This document shows, one piece after another, positions 40,796 to 51,937 of a stretch of 64,000 nucleotides of DNA. A program made the translations under genes and the position numbers. The notes under the pieces are model-generated. The model saw nothing but the letters and a program-made list of their open reading frames with translations. It had not been told where the DNA came from and did not search any database. The first letter of the stretch is position 1. Each line of letters opens with the position of its first letter. This DNA is from Homarus americanus. Lineage: Eukaryota > Arthropoda > Malacostraca > Decapoda > Nephropidae. The DNA lies in contig NW_024748870.1 of NCBI RefSeq assembly GCF_018991925.1, forward strand, positions 4,293,436-4,357,435, in the 5' to 3' direction.

Positions 40796-43039
40796 AAGAA
40801 CATAAGAATGGAGGAAAACCGCAGCGGGCCTATTCGTCGGCGTTAAGAAGTTCCACAAGCACCCAACCCCTATTGCTCATATAAGCATCCAACCTATGTT
40901 TGAAGCTATTCAGCGTATTCGAGTTAATGATGATATTTGGTAACTTGTTCCATTCATCCACCACTCTGTTTCCAAACCAGTGCTTACCTATTTCACGCCT
41001 AAATCTAAATTTGTCTAATTTAAAACCATTGTTACGAGTTCGCTCCTGGTTGGATAGTTTGAGTACCTTTGTAATGTCCCCTTTGTTTAGCCCTGACTTC
41101 CACTTATACACCTCTATCAGGTCGCCCCTCGCTCTACGTCTCTCAAGGGAGTGCAAATTAAGATGTTTTAACCTGTCTCTATACTCAAGGTTCCTAATGC
41201 CCGGGATTAGTCTTGTCATTCTCCTCTGAATTCTTTCCAATGATTCTATATCCATCCTGTAATACAGTGACCAGAACTGAACTGCGTAATCCAGGTGTGG
41301 TCTCACAAGCGCAAGATACAGTTTTAGGATGACCTCGCTAGTCTTGTAACTAACACTCCTTTGTATGAACCCAAGTACTTTATTAGCCTTGTTACGAGCA
41401 AAAACACAATGTTTACTTGGCTTAAGGTTCCTACTTATCATTACTCCTAAATCTCTCTCGCAGTCGGATTTCTCTATGGCATCGTTGTTCATCTGGTAAC
41501 TGGTTTCCCTGTTTACATCTCCTATACTGAGTACTTTACATTTGCCCACGTTGAATTTCATCTGCCATTTTTCAGACCATTCGAAAAATTTGTTTAGATC
41601 TTCCTGTAGTTTTGCTGAGTCCTCGTCAGATTTAATTACACGTCCTATTTTAGTGTCATCAGCAAATTTACTTATGTTGCTGTCTATGCCGATATCTATG
41701 TCGTTTATGTATATAATAAATAATAATGGTCCAAGTACTGAGCCTTGGGGAACTCCACTTGTGACGTTGCTCCAATGGGACTTAGTGCCGTTAATGCTCA
41801 CTCGCTGTTTCCTGTCCTGTAACCACGCCCTAATCCATTTAAGGATGTTACCTTTGATGCCATGTGCTTCTACCTTTCTAATTAGTCTTTCGTGGGGGAC
41901 TCTGGAAGGCTTTGCAAAAGTCGAGATATACCACATCATAATTGTGCCCCTCGTCCACCGATTCGAAAACTGATGAAAAGAATGTTAATAGATTAGTTAG
42001 ACAAGAACGTCCGCTTGTGAAGCCATGCTGGGAATCATTGATCAATCGGTGCTTCTCCAGGTGATTTCATAAAGAGTTTGAAATGATTGCTTCCAGTAAT
42101 ATGCCTACTATTGATGTTAGACTGATTGGGCGGTAGTTAGAGGATAGTGATCTATCCCCCTTTTTGAAAATCTGAATTACATTCGCTATCCTCCAGGATT
42201 CTGGTACTACATCTGTTTTTAAGGACATTTTAAACAACTTTGCTAAGGGCATACTAAGCTCTTCCTTACATTCCTTTAATACTCTGGCAAATATCTCATC
42301 GGGACCAGGTGACTTATTAGGCTTTAGTTTGTCTATTTGCTTACTAACATCGTTACTAGTCACTAATATCTTTCTTAATTTGTTTTCTTCACTATCTCTG
42401 AATAGAGTCGGTGCCTCAGGTATCATGTTAAATTTTCAGTGGTGAAAACTGTTGAAAAATATTTATTCAAATTATTGCTCATTTCTCCGTCGTTATCAGT
42501 GAGCTCGCCGGTATATGACCGTATTGGTCCAATCTTTTCTCGAGTTTTAGTTTGATACATTTGGTAGAATCCTGTGGGGTTTGTCTTCGCCTCCCTTGCT
42601 ATCCTTAACTCATTATTCCTCTTGGCTATCCTTATCTCGGTTTTAACCCTACTCGCCAATATCTTGTAATAATCCTGGAGGTAAATTTCGCCACGCTTTA
42701 TCCTTCTACCTATAGCCTTCCTTTGGCCAATGATGTTCTTTAAATAATTATTTATCCATTTAGGGTCATTGTTGTCTGATCTGAGTATTTTGTATGGTAT
42801 GTTCTGCCTTTGTGCATTAAGTAACTCATTATTTAAATTGTCATGGAACTCGGCAATCTCAGATCTCGTTATCAGGTCGGAGTCATCTGTCAGGTTCACG
42901 GCCAAGCGAGACACCCCCTCTCTCAGCTGCCTCTTTAAACTGTCAAAGTTTGCCCTTCTGAAATCTGGTACTTTAGTGGAATTTTCCTTAAGTCTGCCCT
43001 GAAAATTTAACTGGAATCTAATTTCTTTGTGATCGCTGG
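40793..43039 (-). mobile_element. CR1-like non-LTR retrotransposon, 5'-truncated and frameshifted
   Basis: On the minus strand the first block ends an APE endonuclease domain (SDHKEI, about 43030). A linker frame follows at 42914-42423, then RT N-terminal sequence with SPGPDEIFARVL (42426-42067), then the main frame 41939-40830. That frame carries SGVPQGSVLGPLLFIIYIND, the catalytic FADDTK motif and the C-terminal RRMTRLIPGIRN...W-N-x-LP region. Frame breaks occur at about 42423, 42066 and 41905. The 3' end carries two copies of the octamer TTCTTATG, like the (ATTCTRTG)n end of CR1 elements. It is inserted in the 17-bp minisatellite. It is not intact and unlikely to be active. Confidence 0.92.
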
Positions 43040-43110
43040 TGAAGCGTCACACCTGCTGGAGAGTCACACCTGATAGAACTTCACACTTGATAGAGCGTCA
43101 CACCTGGGCG
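43040..43110. repeat. 17-bp minisatellite, right part
   Basis: Continuation of GCGTCACACCTGCTGGA units after the CR1-like insertion, more diverged toward the right. Confidence 0.9.
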
Positions 43111-43244
43111 CTTAATTCCGAGGTTCGTGTGGGGGAGGATTAGCCGCCTCCTCCTCCTCCCAGACACTGACGAACTGATCACACCTCCACCATTAACACC
43201 CTCACCCACCACGAGGGGTCGGGGGGGGTGGCCCTGAGGGTAAG

Positions 43245-43600
43245 GACGGGTCAGGGAAGGAAGGAAGGATCAGGGAGGGAAAGGAGGAGTCAGGGAGGGA
43301 AAGGAGGAGTCAGGAAGGGGAAGGAGGGATCAAGGAGGGGAAGGAGGGAGCAGGGAGGGGAAGGAGTCAGGGAGGGGAGGAGAAGTCAGGGGAGGGGGAG
43401 GGGCTGTGAAGGGAAGGGGAGGGGGGAAGGGGAAGGAGGAGCTGGGAAAGAGGAGTCAAGGAGGGGAGGAGGAGTCAGGGAGGGGGGAGGGGCCAGGAAG
43501 GGGAAGGAGGAGTCAGGGAGGGGGAGGAGGAGTCAGGGAGATTAAGGAGGGGTCAGGGAGGGGAAGGAAGGCTCAGGGAGGAGTAGGAGGATGGCCCTGA
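43245..43600. repeat. GGGAAGGAGGAGTCAGGGAG purine-rich minisatellite
   Basis: About 20-bp units with strong purine bias. The Gly/Arg/Glu frames here are composition artefacts. Confidence 0.92.
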
Positions 43601-43734
43601 GGGATATGAAAGGGGACTGGACCCTTTTCAATAGTAGAGCGAGTCCTCTGAGGGGTAGGGAGGTGACTTTGACAGATGGTTTAGGGGAACTAAACTGGTG
43701 GCACCTCAAACACGACTTAAATAATTAGTCTCAA

Positions 43735-44181
43735 GGATCACCTGAAGATTAGCCACCCTACTGCTTATTTCTCCTAATGATTAAACACCTTGTAGCGTTA
43801 CCTGGGAATGACTTAGGTTTGATTAAGTTAGGCTAGACTAGAATGGGTTGGGTTAGGTTAGGTTAGGTTAGATTAGGTTAGGTTAGGTTAGGTTAGGTTA
43901 GGTTAGGTTAGGTTGGGTTAGGTTAGGTTAGGTTAGGTTGGGTTAGGTTAGGTTAGGTTGGGTTAGGTTAGGTTAGGTTAGGTTAGGTTAGGTTAGGTGT
44001 GGGTTAGGAAGAAATAAGTTGGTTAGTTAGTTAGGTTGCTAGGCTAGGTTAGGTTAGGTTAGGGTTGGGTTGGGTTGGGTTAGGTTGGGTTGGGTTAGGT
44101 TAGGCTAGGTTAGGTTATGACAGCGTTACGGTGTTTAATCATCAGGTGAAATAAGCGGTAGGAGTAATCTTTACATGATCC
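43735..44181. mobile_element. Foldback element copy C (best copy) with 280-bp TTAGG core
   Basis: Left arm 43735-43801: module 1 TCACCTGAAGATTAGCCACC (43738-43757), module 2 TCTCCTAATGATTAAACACC (43770-43789), then TAGCGTTAC. Right arm 44122-44181: AGCGTTAC, GGTGTTTAATCATCAGGTGA (44130-44149), AATAAGCGG, then AGTAATCTTTACATGATCC. The core 43835-44118 is TTAGG with TTGGG variants. No coding capacity. Confidence 0.82.
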
Positions 44182-44279
44182 ATTTTCTTTGTTTACTGTC
44201 AGTGATGCTGGGCAGTGTTGATCACCTGTACTGGCGTAGCTACGACCAGCGAGATGCGAGAATTGGGTGTGAGACTCGC

Positions 44280-44360
44280 TAGGAGGTGGGGTGGGGTGTG
44301 GGGTGGGGGTGGGGTGGAGGGTTTTGTGGGGTGGGTGGGGTGGGTGGGGAGGAGATGGGG
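44280..44360. repeat. GGGGTGGGGTGTG G-rich tract
   Basis: Multiple GGGG runs on the + strand with one- to four-base spacers, a sequence class able to form G-quadruplexes. Confidence 0.85.
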
Positions 44361-44481
44361 CAGAGACACGAGGTAGTTAGTGAAATGGCGCTCGAACAGA
44401 GAAGACATCATAATGAGAAAATGAGAAAAACTAAGGCAGGGAAGAGGAGGGTGGGGGGGAAGAGTATGAAAGGCATAGCAA

Positions 44482-44601
<120 letters not shown>

Positions 44602-44954
44602 CAGCAATAGTAGAAACTCAATGAAAAAATAAATAAATAAATAAAATCCCACAACACATAAATTCATCAATACTCCCCTCCACTAATTCCCCCCTTTAGT
44701 TGTGTCAATGTTTACGTTGCCTCTGTATTTGTGTCATACCTGTCACTCCACACACTCGTCGAACACAATTGTTAGAAGAAGCGACAGTAAGAACGTGTGA
44801 GTACCCCCCCCTCCCCCTCTTGCCCCTCCCCCCTCCTGCCCCTCCCCGGGATATTAAACACACACATTGTCATTCATTCCCTCTTGGATTGACCTGCCAA
44901 GTGTTCTCTGGTTGGTCATAACATTACGTGCTTTGCTACTTCCCAATTATCAGT

Positions 44955-45190
44955 GATTCTCCTCCTCCTCTTCGTCTCCTTTTCCACTTTGTGTCCTCCT
45001 CCTCTTCGTCTCCTCCTCTTCTCCTTCTGTACTAGTTTCCGTACTCCTCCTCCTCTCCTTATCCTCTCCTCTTGCTCCTCTTTTCCTTCTCCATTAGTTC
45101 TCATACTCCTCTTCTCTTTCTGCTCCTCCTCCTCTTCTCGTCATCCTCATCCTCCTTCACTTTCTTCTCCTTCACCTCCTCCTCCCACCC
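44955..45190. repeat. CTCCTCCTCTTCT pyrimidine tract
   Basis: Irregular CTC/TTC trinucleotide-like pyrimidine runs with no coding support. Confidence 0.85.
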
Positions 45191-45367
45191 CCCTCTTCAC
45201 AATCCCCATCACCATGTCCCATTTTTCGGGAGGGGAAGAGATGGGGGTGGATGGGTGGTGATGGGTGCCTCTCAGTGTCTCACCTGGTGCCTCTCAGTGT
45301 CTCACCTGGTGCCTCTCAGTGTCTCACCTGGTGCCTCTCAATGCTTCTTAAGATGGCTGTCCTCATG

Positions 45368-45655
45368 ATGGTCGTGGTAGTAGTGGTAGTAGTAGGAGTG
45401 GTAGTGGTAATAGTGGTAGTAGTAAGAGTGGTGGTAGTGGTAGTAGTAAGAGTGGTAGTGGTGGTAGTGGTAGTAGTAAGAGTGGTAGTAGTAAGAGTGG
45501 TAGTGGTGGTAGTGGTAATAGTGGTAGTAGTAAGAGTGGTAGTGGTGGTAGTGGTAATAGTGGTAGTAGTAAGAGTGGTAGTGGTGGTATTGGTAGTAGT
45601 AAGAGTGGTAATGGTGGTAGTGGTAGTAGTAAGAGTGGTAGTGGTAGTAGTCAGT
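45368..45655. repeat. GGTAGTAGTAAGAGTGGTAG minisatellite
   Basis: About 27- to 33-bp units built from GTGGTAGTAGTAAGAGTGGTAGT. The poly-Val and His/Tyr frames are artefacts. Confidence 0.95.
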
Positions 45656-46017
45656 GTCCTTCATGGCAGAGTGGGGAAGTGGGAGGGAGAGGGCGGAGAG
45701 GGGAAAGGGAGAGAGAGAGAGGGAGAAAGAGAGAGAGGGAGAGAGGGGGTAGTGAGTGTTGCACATTACCGTGATGGGGGGGTCATCTGTGGCTGCCAGG
45801 TGGGTGCTTACCTGTGATAGATAGACCCTCACCTCCCTCCCTCTCTCACCCTCACTTACCCACTGTTTGCTGTGTGTGTGTGTGTGTGTGTGTGTCACTG
45901 TCTGCCTTTATGTATGTATGTATGTATGTATGTATGTATGTATTGATAACAAACATACACACACATATACTGTCACCATACATTAATGACAACAGTGTTA
46001 TTTTTGTCAAGTCTTTT

Positions 46018-46106
46018 GTTGGTTAGGTTAGGTTAGGTTAGGTTAGGTTAGATTAGGTTAGGTTAGGTTAGGTTAGATTAGGTTAGGTTAGGTTAGGTTA
46101 GGTTGA
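46018..46106. repeat. Interstitial TTAGG array
   Basis: About 17 pentamers, nearly pure. No foldback arms are recognised beside it. Confidence 0.95.
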
Positions 46107-46356
46107 CATTCACTTGCAGTTTGTATTGTATTTATCTACATACAATACATACCTATGGTGAGGGCGTGGCCAAGCGGGGAGGGGGGGAGGATGTTTAATC
46201 AATACCCTCCCCTCTTCCCTCTTCCCCCTCCCTTCATGCCCTCCTTCCTCCAATACTGTATACCTGTACTTCCTTTTCGGGTTGGTGGGGGGGGTCCTCA
46301 TCACCATTCCCATCATCTGCATTCATTCTCCCATCATTTTCTACCCATTCTTCATC

Positions 46357-46359
<3 letters not shown>

Positions 46360-46402
<43 letters not shown>

Positions 46403-46485
46403 CCCATCACATCTCCCTTCTTCCTTCACTAAACCTCCCATCCTCTGTGTGTTTTAATTACTTACAGGACCAAATTTTCCTCTCT

Positions 46486-46535
<50 letters not shown>
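46360..46535. repeat. (CT)n and (CA)n microsatellites
   Basis: (CT)n at 46362-46398 and (CA)n at 46490-46536, followed by CACCATCACCC runs to about 46740. Confidence 0.95.
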
Positions 46536-46539
<4 letters not shown>

Positions 46540-46867
46540 CCTTCATGACGGCCATCCACACCCTCCCACCCATCACCATCACCCTCAACACCCACATTCT
46601 CCTCCAACCATACCCCTCTCCCACCATCACCCCATCACATCACCCATCACCCTCAACTCCACACCCTCACCATCATATCACCCCATCATCACCATCACCC
46701 CATCCTCTCCCACCATCTCCACCACCCACCCCCACCCTCAGGCCCCAGGCAGTGATCCACCCTCCCAGCTGCGGTGGATCAGGCGTGTCGTTCTTTGATC
46801 CATTATCAGGGTTCAGCAATGATGCGAATACCTGAGGCAACACCAGGCAAGTGAAGGAACTTTTACT

Positions 46868-47965
46868 CTCAAATGATCCGTAATGAGAGAAGAGGAGGGA
46901 GGAGAACGAGAAGGAGAGAAGATGACAGAGGAGGAGAGGTGAAGAGGGGATGACAGAGGAGGAGAGGGGCGAGGAAGAGGTGAGAGGGATGACAGAGGAG
47001 GAGAGGGGCGAAGGGGGTGAAGAGGGGATGACAGAGGAGGGAGGGGGAGAGGAGAGGAAGGGGGATGAGAGGAGGGGATGACAGAGGAGGAGGAGAGGGC
47101 GATGAAGGGGGATGACAGAGGAGGAGAGGGGCGAGAGGGGAAGAGGAGGAGGATGAAGAGGGATGACAGAGGGAGGAGAGGGGCGAGGAGGGTGAAGGGG
47201 ATGACAGAGGGATGAGAGGGGGAGGAGGAGGGACAGAGAGGGCGAGGAAGGGTGAAGAGGGATGACAGAGATGAGAGGGGCGAGGAAGGGTGAAGGGATG
47301 AGAGGAGAAGGGGGAGAGGGGAGAGCGAGGAGGGTGAAGGGGATGACAGAGGAGGAGAGGGGCGAGGAGGGGTGAAGAGGGGATGAGAGAGGAGGAGAGG
47401 GGCGAGGAAGGTTGAAGAGGGATGAGAGAGGGAGGAGGAGGGGCGAGGAAGGGTGAAGAGGGGATGACAGAGGAGAGGGGGAGGAAGGGTGAAGAGGGGA
47501 TGACATAGGAGGAGGGGCGAGGAAGGGTGAATGACAGAGGGAGGATGATGACAGAGGAGGAGAGGGGCGGGAGGGATGAGGGGGCGAGGAAGAATGAAGA
47601 GGGGATGACAGAGGAGGAGAGGGGAGCGAGGAGGGGATGAAGAGGGGGATGAAGAGGGGAGAGAGAGGGGAGAGGAGGGAGGTGAGAGGGGATGACAGAG
47701 GAGAGGAGAGGGGCGAGAGGGGTGAAGAGGGGATGAGAGAGGCGAGGAGGGATGGGGAGGGGCGAGAAGGGTGGAGAGGGGATGACAGAGGAGGAGGGGA
47801 GGAGGGGTGAAGAGGGGATGAGAGAGGAGGAGAGGGCGAGGAAGGGTGAAGAGGGGATGAGAGAGAGAGGGGCAGAAGAGGGATGACAGAGGAGGAGAGG
47901 GCGAGGAGGGGTGAAGAGGGATGACAGAGGAGGAGAGGGGCGAGGGAGGGGATGAGAGGAGGAAA
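46868..47965. repeat. 1.1-kb polypurine minisatellite
   Basis: Units of about 40 bp based on GATGACAGAGGAGGAGAGGG plus GCGAGGAAGGGTGAAGAGGG with many indels. One strand is overwhelmingly purine. Long Ser/Pro/Leu frames on the other strand (up to 443 codons) come from this composition and are not genes. (CA)n follows at 48029-48067. Confidence 0.95.
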
Positions 47966-48026
47966 AGGTTGGGAAGGGCATGTCGTAGTGGGGTATCCGT
48001 GGAACAGAACAAGATGGGGATGCTAA

Positions 48027-48069
<43 letters not shown>

Positions 48070-48180
48070 AATCAAGTCTGACAAGTATCGCTCCATGTGG
48101 ATGAGGACAACAGAGAGTCGGGTGATGGAGCGACTGAGGTGCAACGGAAGTAATGGTAATGATGGACAGATAGCCGCTGT

Positions 48181-48262
48181 ATGTCTGTCTGTCTGTCTGT
48201 CTGCCTGTCTGTCTGTCTGCCTGTCTGTCTGTCTGTCTGCCTGTCTGTCTGTCTGTCTGCCT
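48181..48262. repeat. (CTGT)n with CTGC interruptions
   Basis: Twenty or so CTGT units. Confidence 0.95.
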
Positions 48263-48440
48263 GTTTATCTATCCGTCTCCATGTCTACCTGCTTACCTGC
48301 CTAACTGTTTACCTGTCTGGTTGTTAAACATACCCGGTAGTTACGTATTTATGCATGTGTAATATGTAAAGCAGAAACATACACATACAATTATTAATTA
48401 TCTAACTTTAATGTCCATGATGCTTGCTCGTACACCACAC

Positions 48441-48479
48441 CACCTAACCTAACCTAACCTAACCTAACCTAACCTAACC
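48441..48479. repeat. Interstitial CCTAA array
   Basis: About seven CCTAA pentamers, opposite in orientation to those at 43.8 and 46.0 kb. Confidence 0.95.
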
Positions 48480-49339
48480 GAGTTTTCTCTTTCCGCAACT
48501 AAGTGACTCTTTTTAAACTACGGCTCAAAAGATGGCTTATCAAAGGTTGTTATGTGCGGTGGGGTAAGGGGACTGTGTTTACTGTGATAAAGCTGTGTTA
48601 TATTGCGGTGATAAGAGCAGTGTACTGTAGCAAGGCGATAAGGGTGAGTTATCAATGGAAAGGTAAACAAACTGACTGTGGGTGGTTTGTTGTCCAAGTG
48701 GTATTGGTATGTGTGTGTGTGTGTGAGAGTCACAGTACTCCCTCAGACGGTGATGGACCTTGAGTGCAGATGTCACCTGTGTGGACCTGGGACACAACTA
48801 ACGAGAGCCTAATGAAGCTAATTGGATTGTTATGCTCAGGTATGTGTTGAGGTACAGGTACAGTACATGTCATCAGTTATATTTCCGGGGTTTTTTTCTC
48901 GTAAATGTGAGAAATGAGAAAACAAAAACAAAATTAATAAATCAACATAGTAAATGGAAATAGTCACACACACACACACACACACACACTACATCCTTGA
49001 CCACCGAAGGGTCAAGACGTACCTGGCGCTCCTCTCGGAGCAGCCAGGTCAACAGTTATGTTGGCCCATACCAACTCCCTCCCCTGAACCCTCCTCCCCA
49101 CCGGAATATCAACAAGTTCTCGCCAGAAGTTACAATTTCATTTAGGAAAGGAACGGAACCAGTGTTAAACAGAGGTGAACAGTGGTGAACAGTGCTTAAG
49201 TCAGTGAGAACAACTCAACAGTAACAGTCGTACCCAAGTTAACTTTCACACAGTGAGGTCCCAGGTACCCAGTGATAACGGCCCGTGAGACCCAACAACA
49301 ACCAGCGATGTGTTAATCCGTCTACGAGAGGAAGGCCTA

Positions 49340-49740
49340 AGACCAAACCTCACTCATATAACACCATCTGTGAGGGAATTACTACACCACATGTCCCTCA
49401 TAACACCATATGTGAGGGAATTACTACACCACCTCAAGTCCCTCATCACACCATCTGTGAGGGAATTACTACACCACGTGAGGTCCCTCATAACACCATC
49501 TGTGAGGGAATTACTACACCACGTCAGGCCCCTCATAACACCATCTGTGAGGGAATTACTACACCACGTGATGCCCCTCATAACACCATCTGTGAGGGAG
49601 TTATTACACCACGTGAGGCCCCTCATAACACCATCTGTGAGGTAATTACTACACCACGTGTGGCCCCTCATAACACCATTTGAGGGAACTACTACACCAC
49701 GTGAGTTCCTCCTAACACCATCTGGGAGGGAGTTACTACA
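49340..49740 (+). repeat. 45-bp minisatellite with CACGTG in most units
   Basis: About nine copies of CATCTGTGAGGGAATTACTA plus CACCACGTGAGGTCCCTCAT plus AACAC. The 45-bp period keeps plus frames open as 15-residue repeats (TTPREVPHNTICEGI). Several units carry the CACGTG palindrome (about 49474, 49564, 49609, 49654, 49698). The array precedes a likely transcript end (49871-49935). Confidence 0.92.
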
Positions 49741-49870
49741 CTACGAGTTTGCTGTTCAACACCTACATTAATCTGTATGTTCACTGTATGTTCCTTTACC
49801 TTTCTCTAATGAAGGCTTTTGTTAAACCACCAATGTATGTAATAAGTCATTTATGTCCAATGTATATTTT

Positions 49871-49935
49871 CAGCCTTCGGGCTGCAGAATTTTTTCAATA
49901 AACCGTTAATTATTATCATTATTATTATTATTATT
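49871..49935 (+). terminator. Probable retroposon or transcript 3' end: UUCG hairpin, AATAAA, (TTA)n
   Basis: CAGCC-TTCG-GGCTG (49871-49884) forms a stem with a cUUCGg tetraloop. AATAAA follows at 49897-49902, and a (TTA)n tract starts at about 49910. No coding frame is recognised immediately upstream other than the 45-bp repeat. Confidence 0.6.
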
Positions 49936-51174
49936 ACACCATCACCATCCTTCCTCACTATCACCGCCACCCCCCTCCCTCACCACCAACCTCCTGCACC
50001 ATCACCCTTCCTCACTATCACCACCACCCCCTCCCTCACCATCACCACCTCACGGGTAGCAGCAGAACGAGTCAATAGTGAGCGCCATTCACCACAACCT
50101 GCTTCATCTTGAACTACTATTTCGCTCTCGCTCTTTCATCTTGGTGTTTTCTTTTCATACGTCAACCAACATCTTTCAGCCCTTCTCAGAACCCAGCCAG
50201 CCAGCGGTGGGTCTTCACAAGGCAGTACAGTAAAATAAAAGTTTGAGAGTGTAATACTGGTGTAGCTCGGCCTCACTTGATAACTTCCTCGCACTTGAGG
50301 TGAACAATAGCGTGGCCTCTGAGAGCCAGTCGAGAAGTGCATTAGCGAAATTGAACACTATTCAGCGTATGATATTTCCTCCTCCAACCTCGAGGAAAAA
50401 TTCCTTGACGGTGGTGAACTTTTGTTCCACTTTTGTTGGTGGTGGACGGCGTGTGTCTCCTTGTGGCCTGTGATGTGTTTTTACCCGTTGAAAAACCTTC
50501 ACTCAGCTCATTTTTTTTTCATCTCTGGAACTGATAATACAAAATGACGACAGAACACCGGTGTTACCCGGGATAACTCCAAAACAAAAGCAGTTTACAC
50601 ACACTTATTACATAGATCCCAAGGTTGTGCACCTTGCTGCTGTATTACTATTGATCACGGACCCCGGGTGGCCGGGCTAATAAAAAAAAATCTTCCCCGA
50701 CTGAGATATCACCACGGGCCCGCGGGAGGTCAAGGTTATACGGTGCACTGTATACTGCACTCTACACTGAACCAAAGCAAAGCTGGAAAACTATTAGGAA
50801 AGAGAAGTGACATCATCCACTGGTCACGCCCATACGAGGTGATATTAGCCCCTCACTCATCATTTATACTGTACCGTATGCAAAGTGCGACGCTTGCCCT
50901 AAACTTTTGTCTTCTCGGAGTTTTGGTGGGACTCTACCCTCCCCACCTCGGAAGCTCATGAGAATAAATTTAAAACAAATTTAAAGTGGAGAAAATAATA
51001 GGCAATGGTGAAATATTAATTCGAAAATTGTAAATATAGATAGTTTGATAACATGATAAATAAGAGAATAGGAAGAAATAAGGAAAGTTGTTGAAGCTAA
51101 CTACAACATTGATTAAAAGAAAATCAGCAAAAAACATCAATGTTTGCGAAACCATAAATAGCCAAAAGTTCTTA

Positions 51175-51520
51175 GAATCTTTACTTCCTTGATTTTCTGG
51201 AGGCAAAATCTTCAATAACATTCACAAGACAGCTGCCTGCTGATCCTTTGATTGATACTGATAATAACAAGTCCGCTGAGGCGATCTTGTACCACTGTGG
51301 ACCTGAGCTCGGTCTTTATGAGCATGAGTTTTGAAAAGCTTCACTCTGCTGATGTCAGTCACTGAGAGAGTGCAAGCAATCCAAAGATTAGGATAGATTT
51401 CTTTCAACTGCTTCTGATGAAGGTAAGTTAGGAGTTCAAGTGATAACATGTTGTCTTTCAGTGACCAGACCGTTCCCATCAACATCAGCTTCCTCGCCAC
51501 AGCTTAATGGTTTCCCAAGT
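51175..51520 (-). mobile_element. hAT-type transposase C-terminal fragment (ZMYM1-like)
   Basis: Minus-strand frames read LLTYLHQKQLKEIYPNLWIA, then a degraded VKLFKTH block, and after a frameshift DRLSGLVIISIN and a Gln/Arg-rich end. Order and spacing match the hAT dimerisation domain of ZMYM1-like transposases (family knowledge). Stops and frameshifts make it a pseudogene. A 16-bp GCTGGGGCCGGCCCTG at 51903-51918 resembles terminal repeats of such elements when read on the minus strand, but no partner end was found. Confidence 0.7.
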
Positions 51521-51685
51521 TCTTCACGCTCCACGTCACTGCCTCATTGACCATATGTGTCAAGTTGTGCAACACGACACATCAGAATTGAAAAATGAAT
51601 CCCACTAAACAACAAATATATTATATTCAGGAGCCCCCTCCCCCCCCCCATGTGAAGGGGGCCCTGTGCAGCCGCATAGACCATC

Positions 51686-51901
51686 CATAGATTTAGGCGT
51701 GAAATAGGTAAACACTGGTTTGGAAACAGAGTAGTGGATGAATGGAACAAGTTACCAAATATCATCATTAACTCGAATACGCTGAATAGCTTCAAACATA
51801 GGTTGGATGCTTATATGAGCAATAGGGGTTGGGTGTAAACGGGACTGCCCAGTATGGGCCAATAGGCCCGCTGCAGTTTCCTCCATTCTTATGTTCTTAT
51901 A
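51686..51901 (+). mobile_element. 5'-truncated copy of the CR1-like element 3' end
   Basis: The + strand encodes FRREIGKHWFGNRVVDEWNK and continues like the C-terminus of the 40.8-kb copy, then a short 3'UTR ending ATTCTTATGTTCTTATA. About 215 bp survive. Opposite orientation to the larger copy. Confidence 0.9.
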
Positions 51902-51937
51902 GCTGGGGCCGGCCCTGGACAACACACCCGCACCAGA

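Noticed and set aside
43835..44118. True chromosome end (TTAGG telomere)
   Set aside because: The array is about 280 bp, flanked on both sides by inverted arms and ordinary sequence.
45251..45898. Opposed frames of 188 and 186 codons (poly-Val and His/Tyr)
   Set aside because: Both are translations of the GGTAGTAGT minisatellite.
46673..48144. Minus-strand frames of 443, 397 and 277 codons rich in Ser/Pro/Leu
   Set aside because: They lie entirely in the polypurine minisatellite, and three frames stay open at once because the composition avoids stop codons.
50640..50680. Second terminal repeat for the hAT fragment (ACCCCGGGTGGCCGGGCTAA)
   Set aside because: Only loosely similar to the candidate end at 51903-51918; no matching 8-bp duplication seen, so the element limits are left open.
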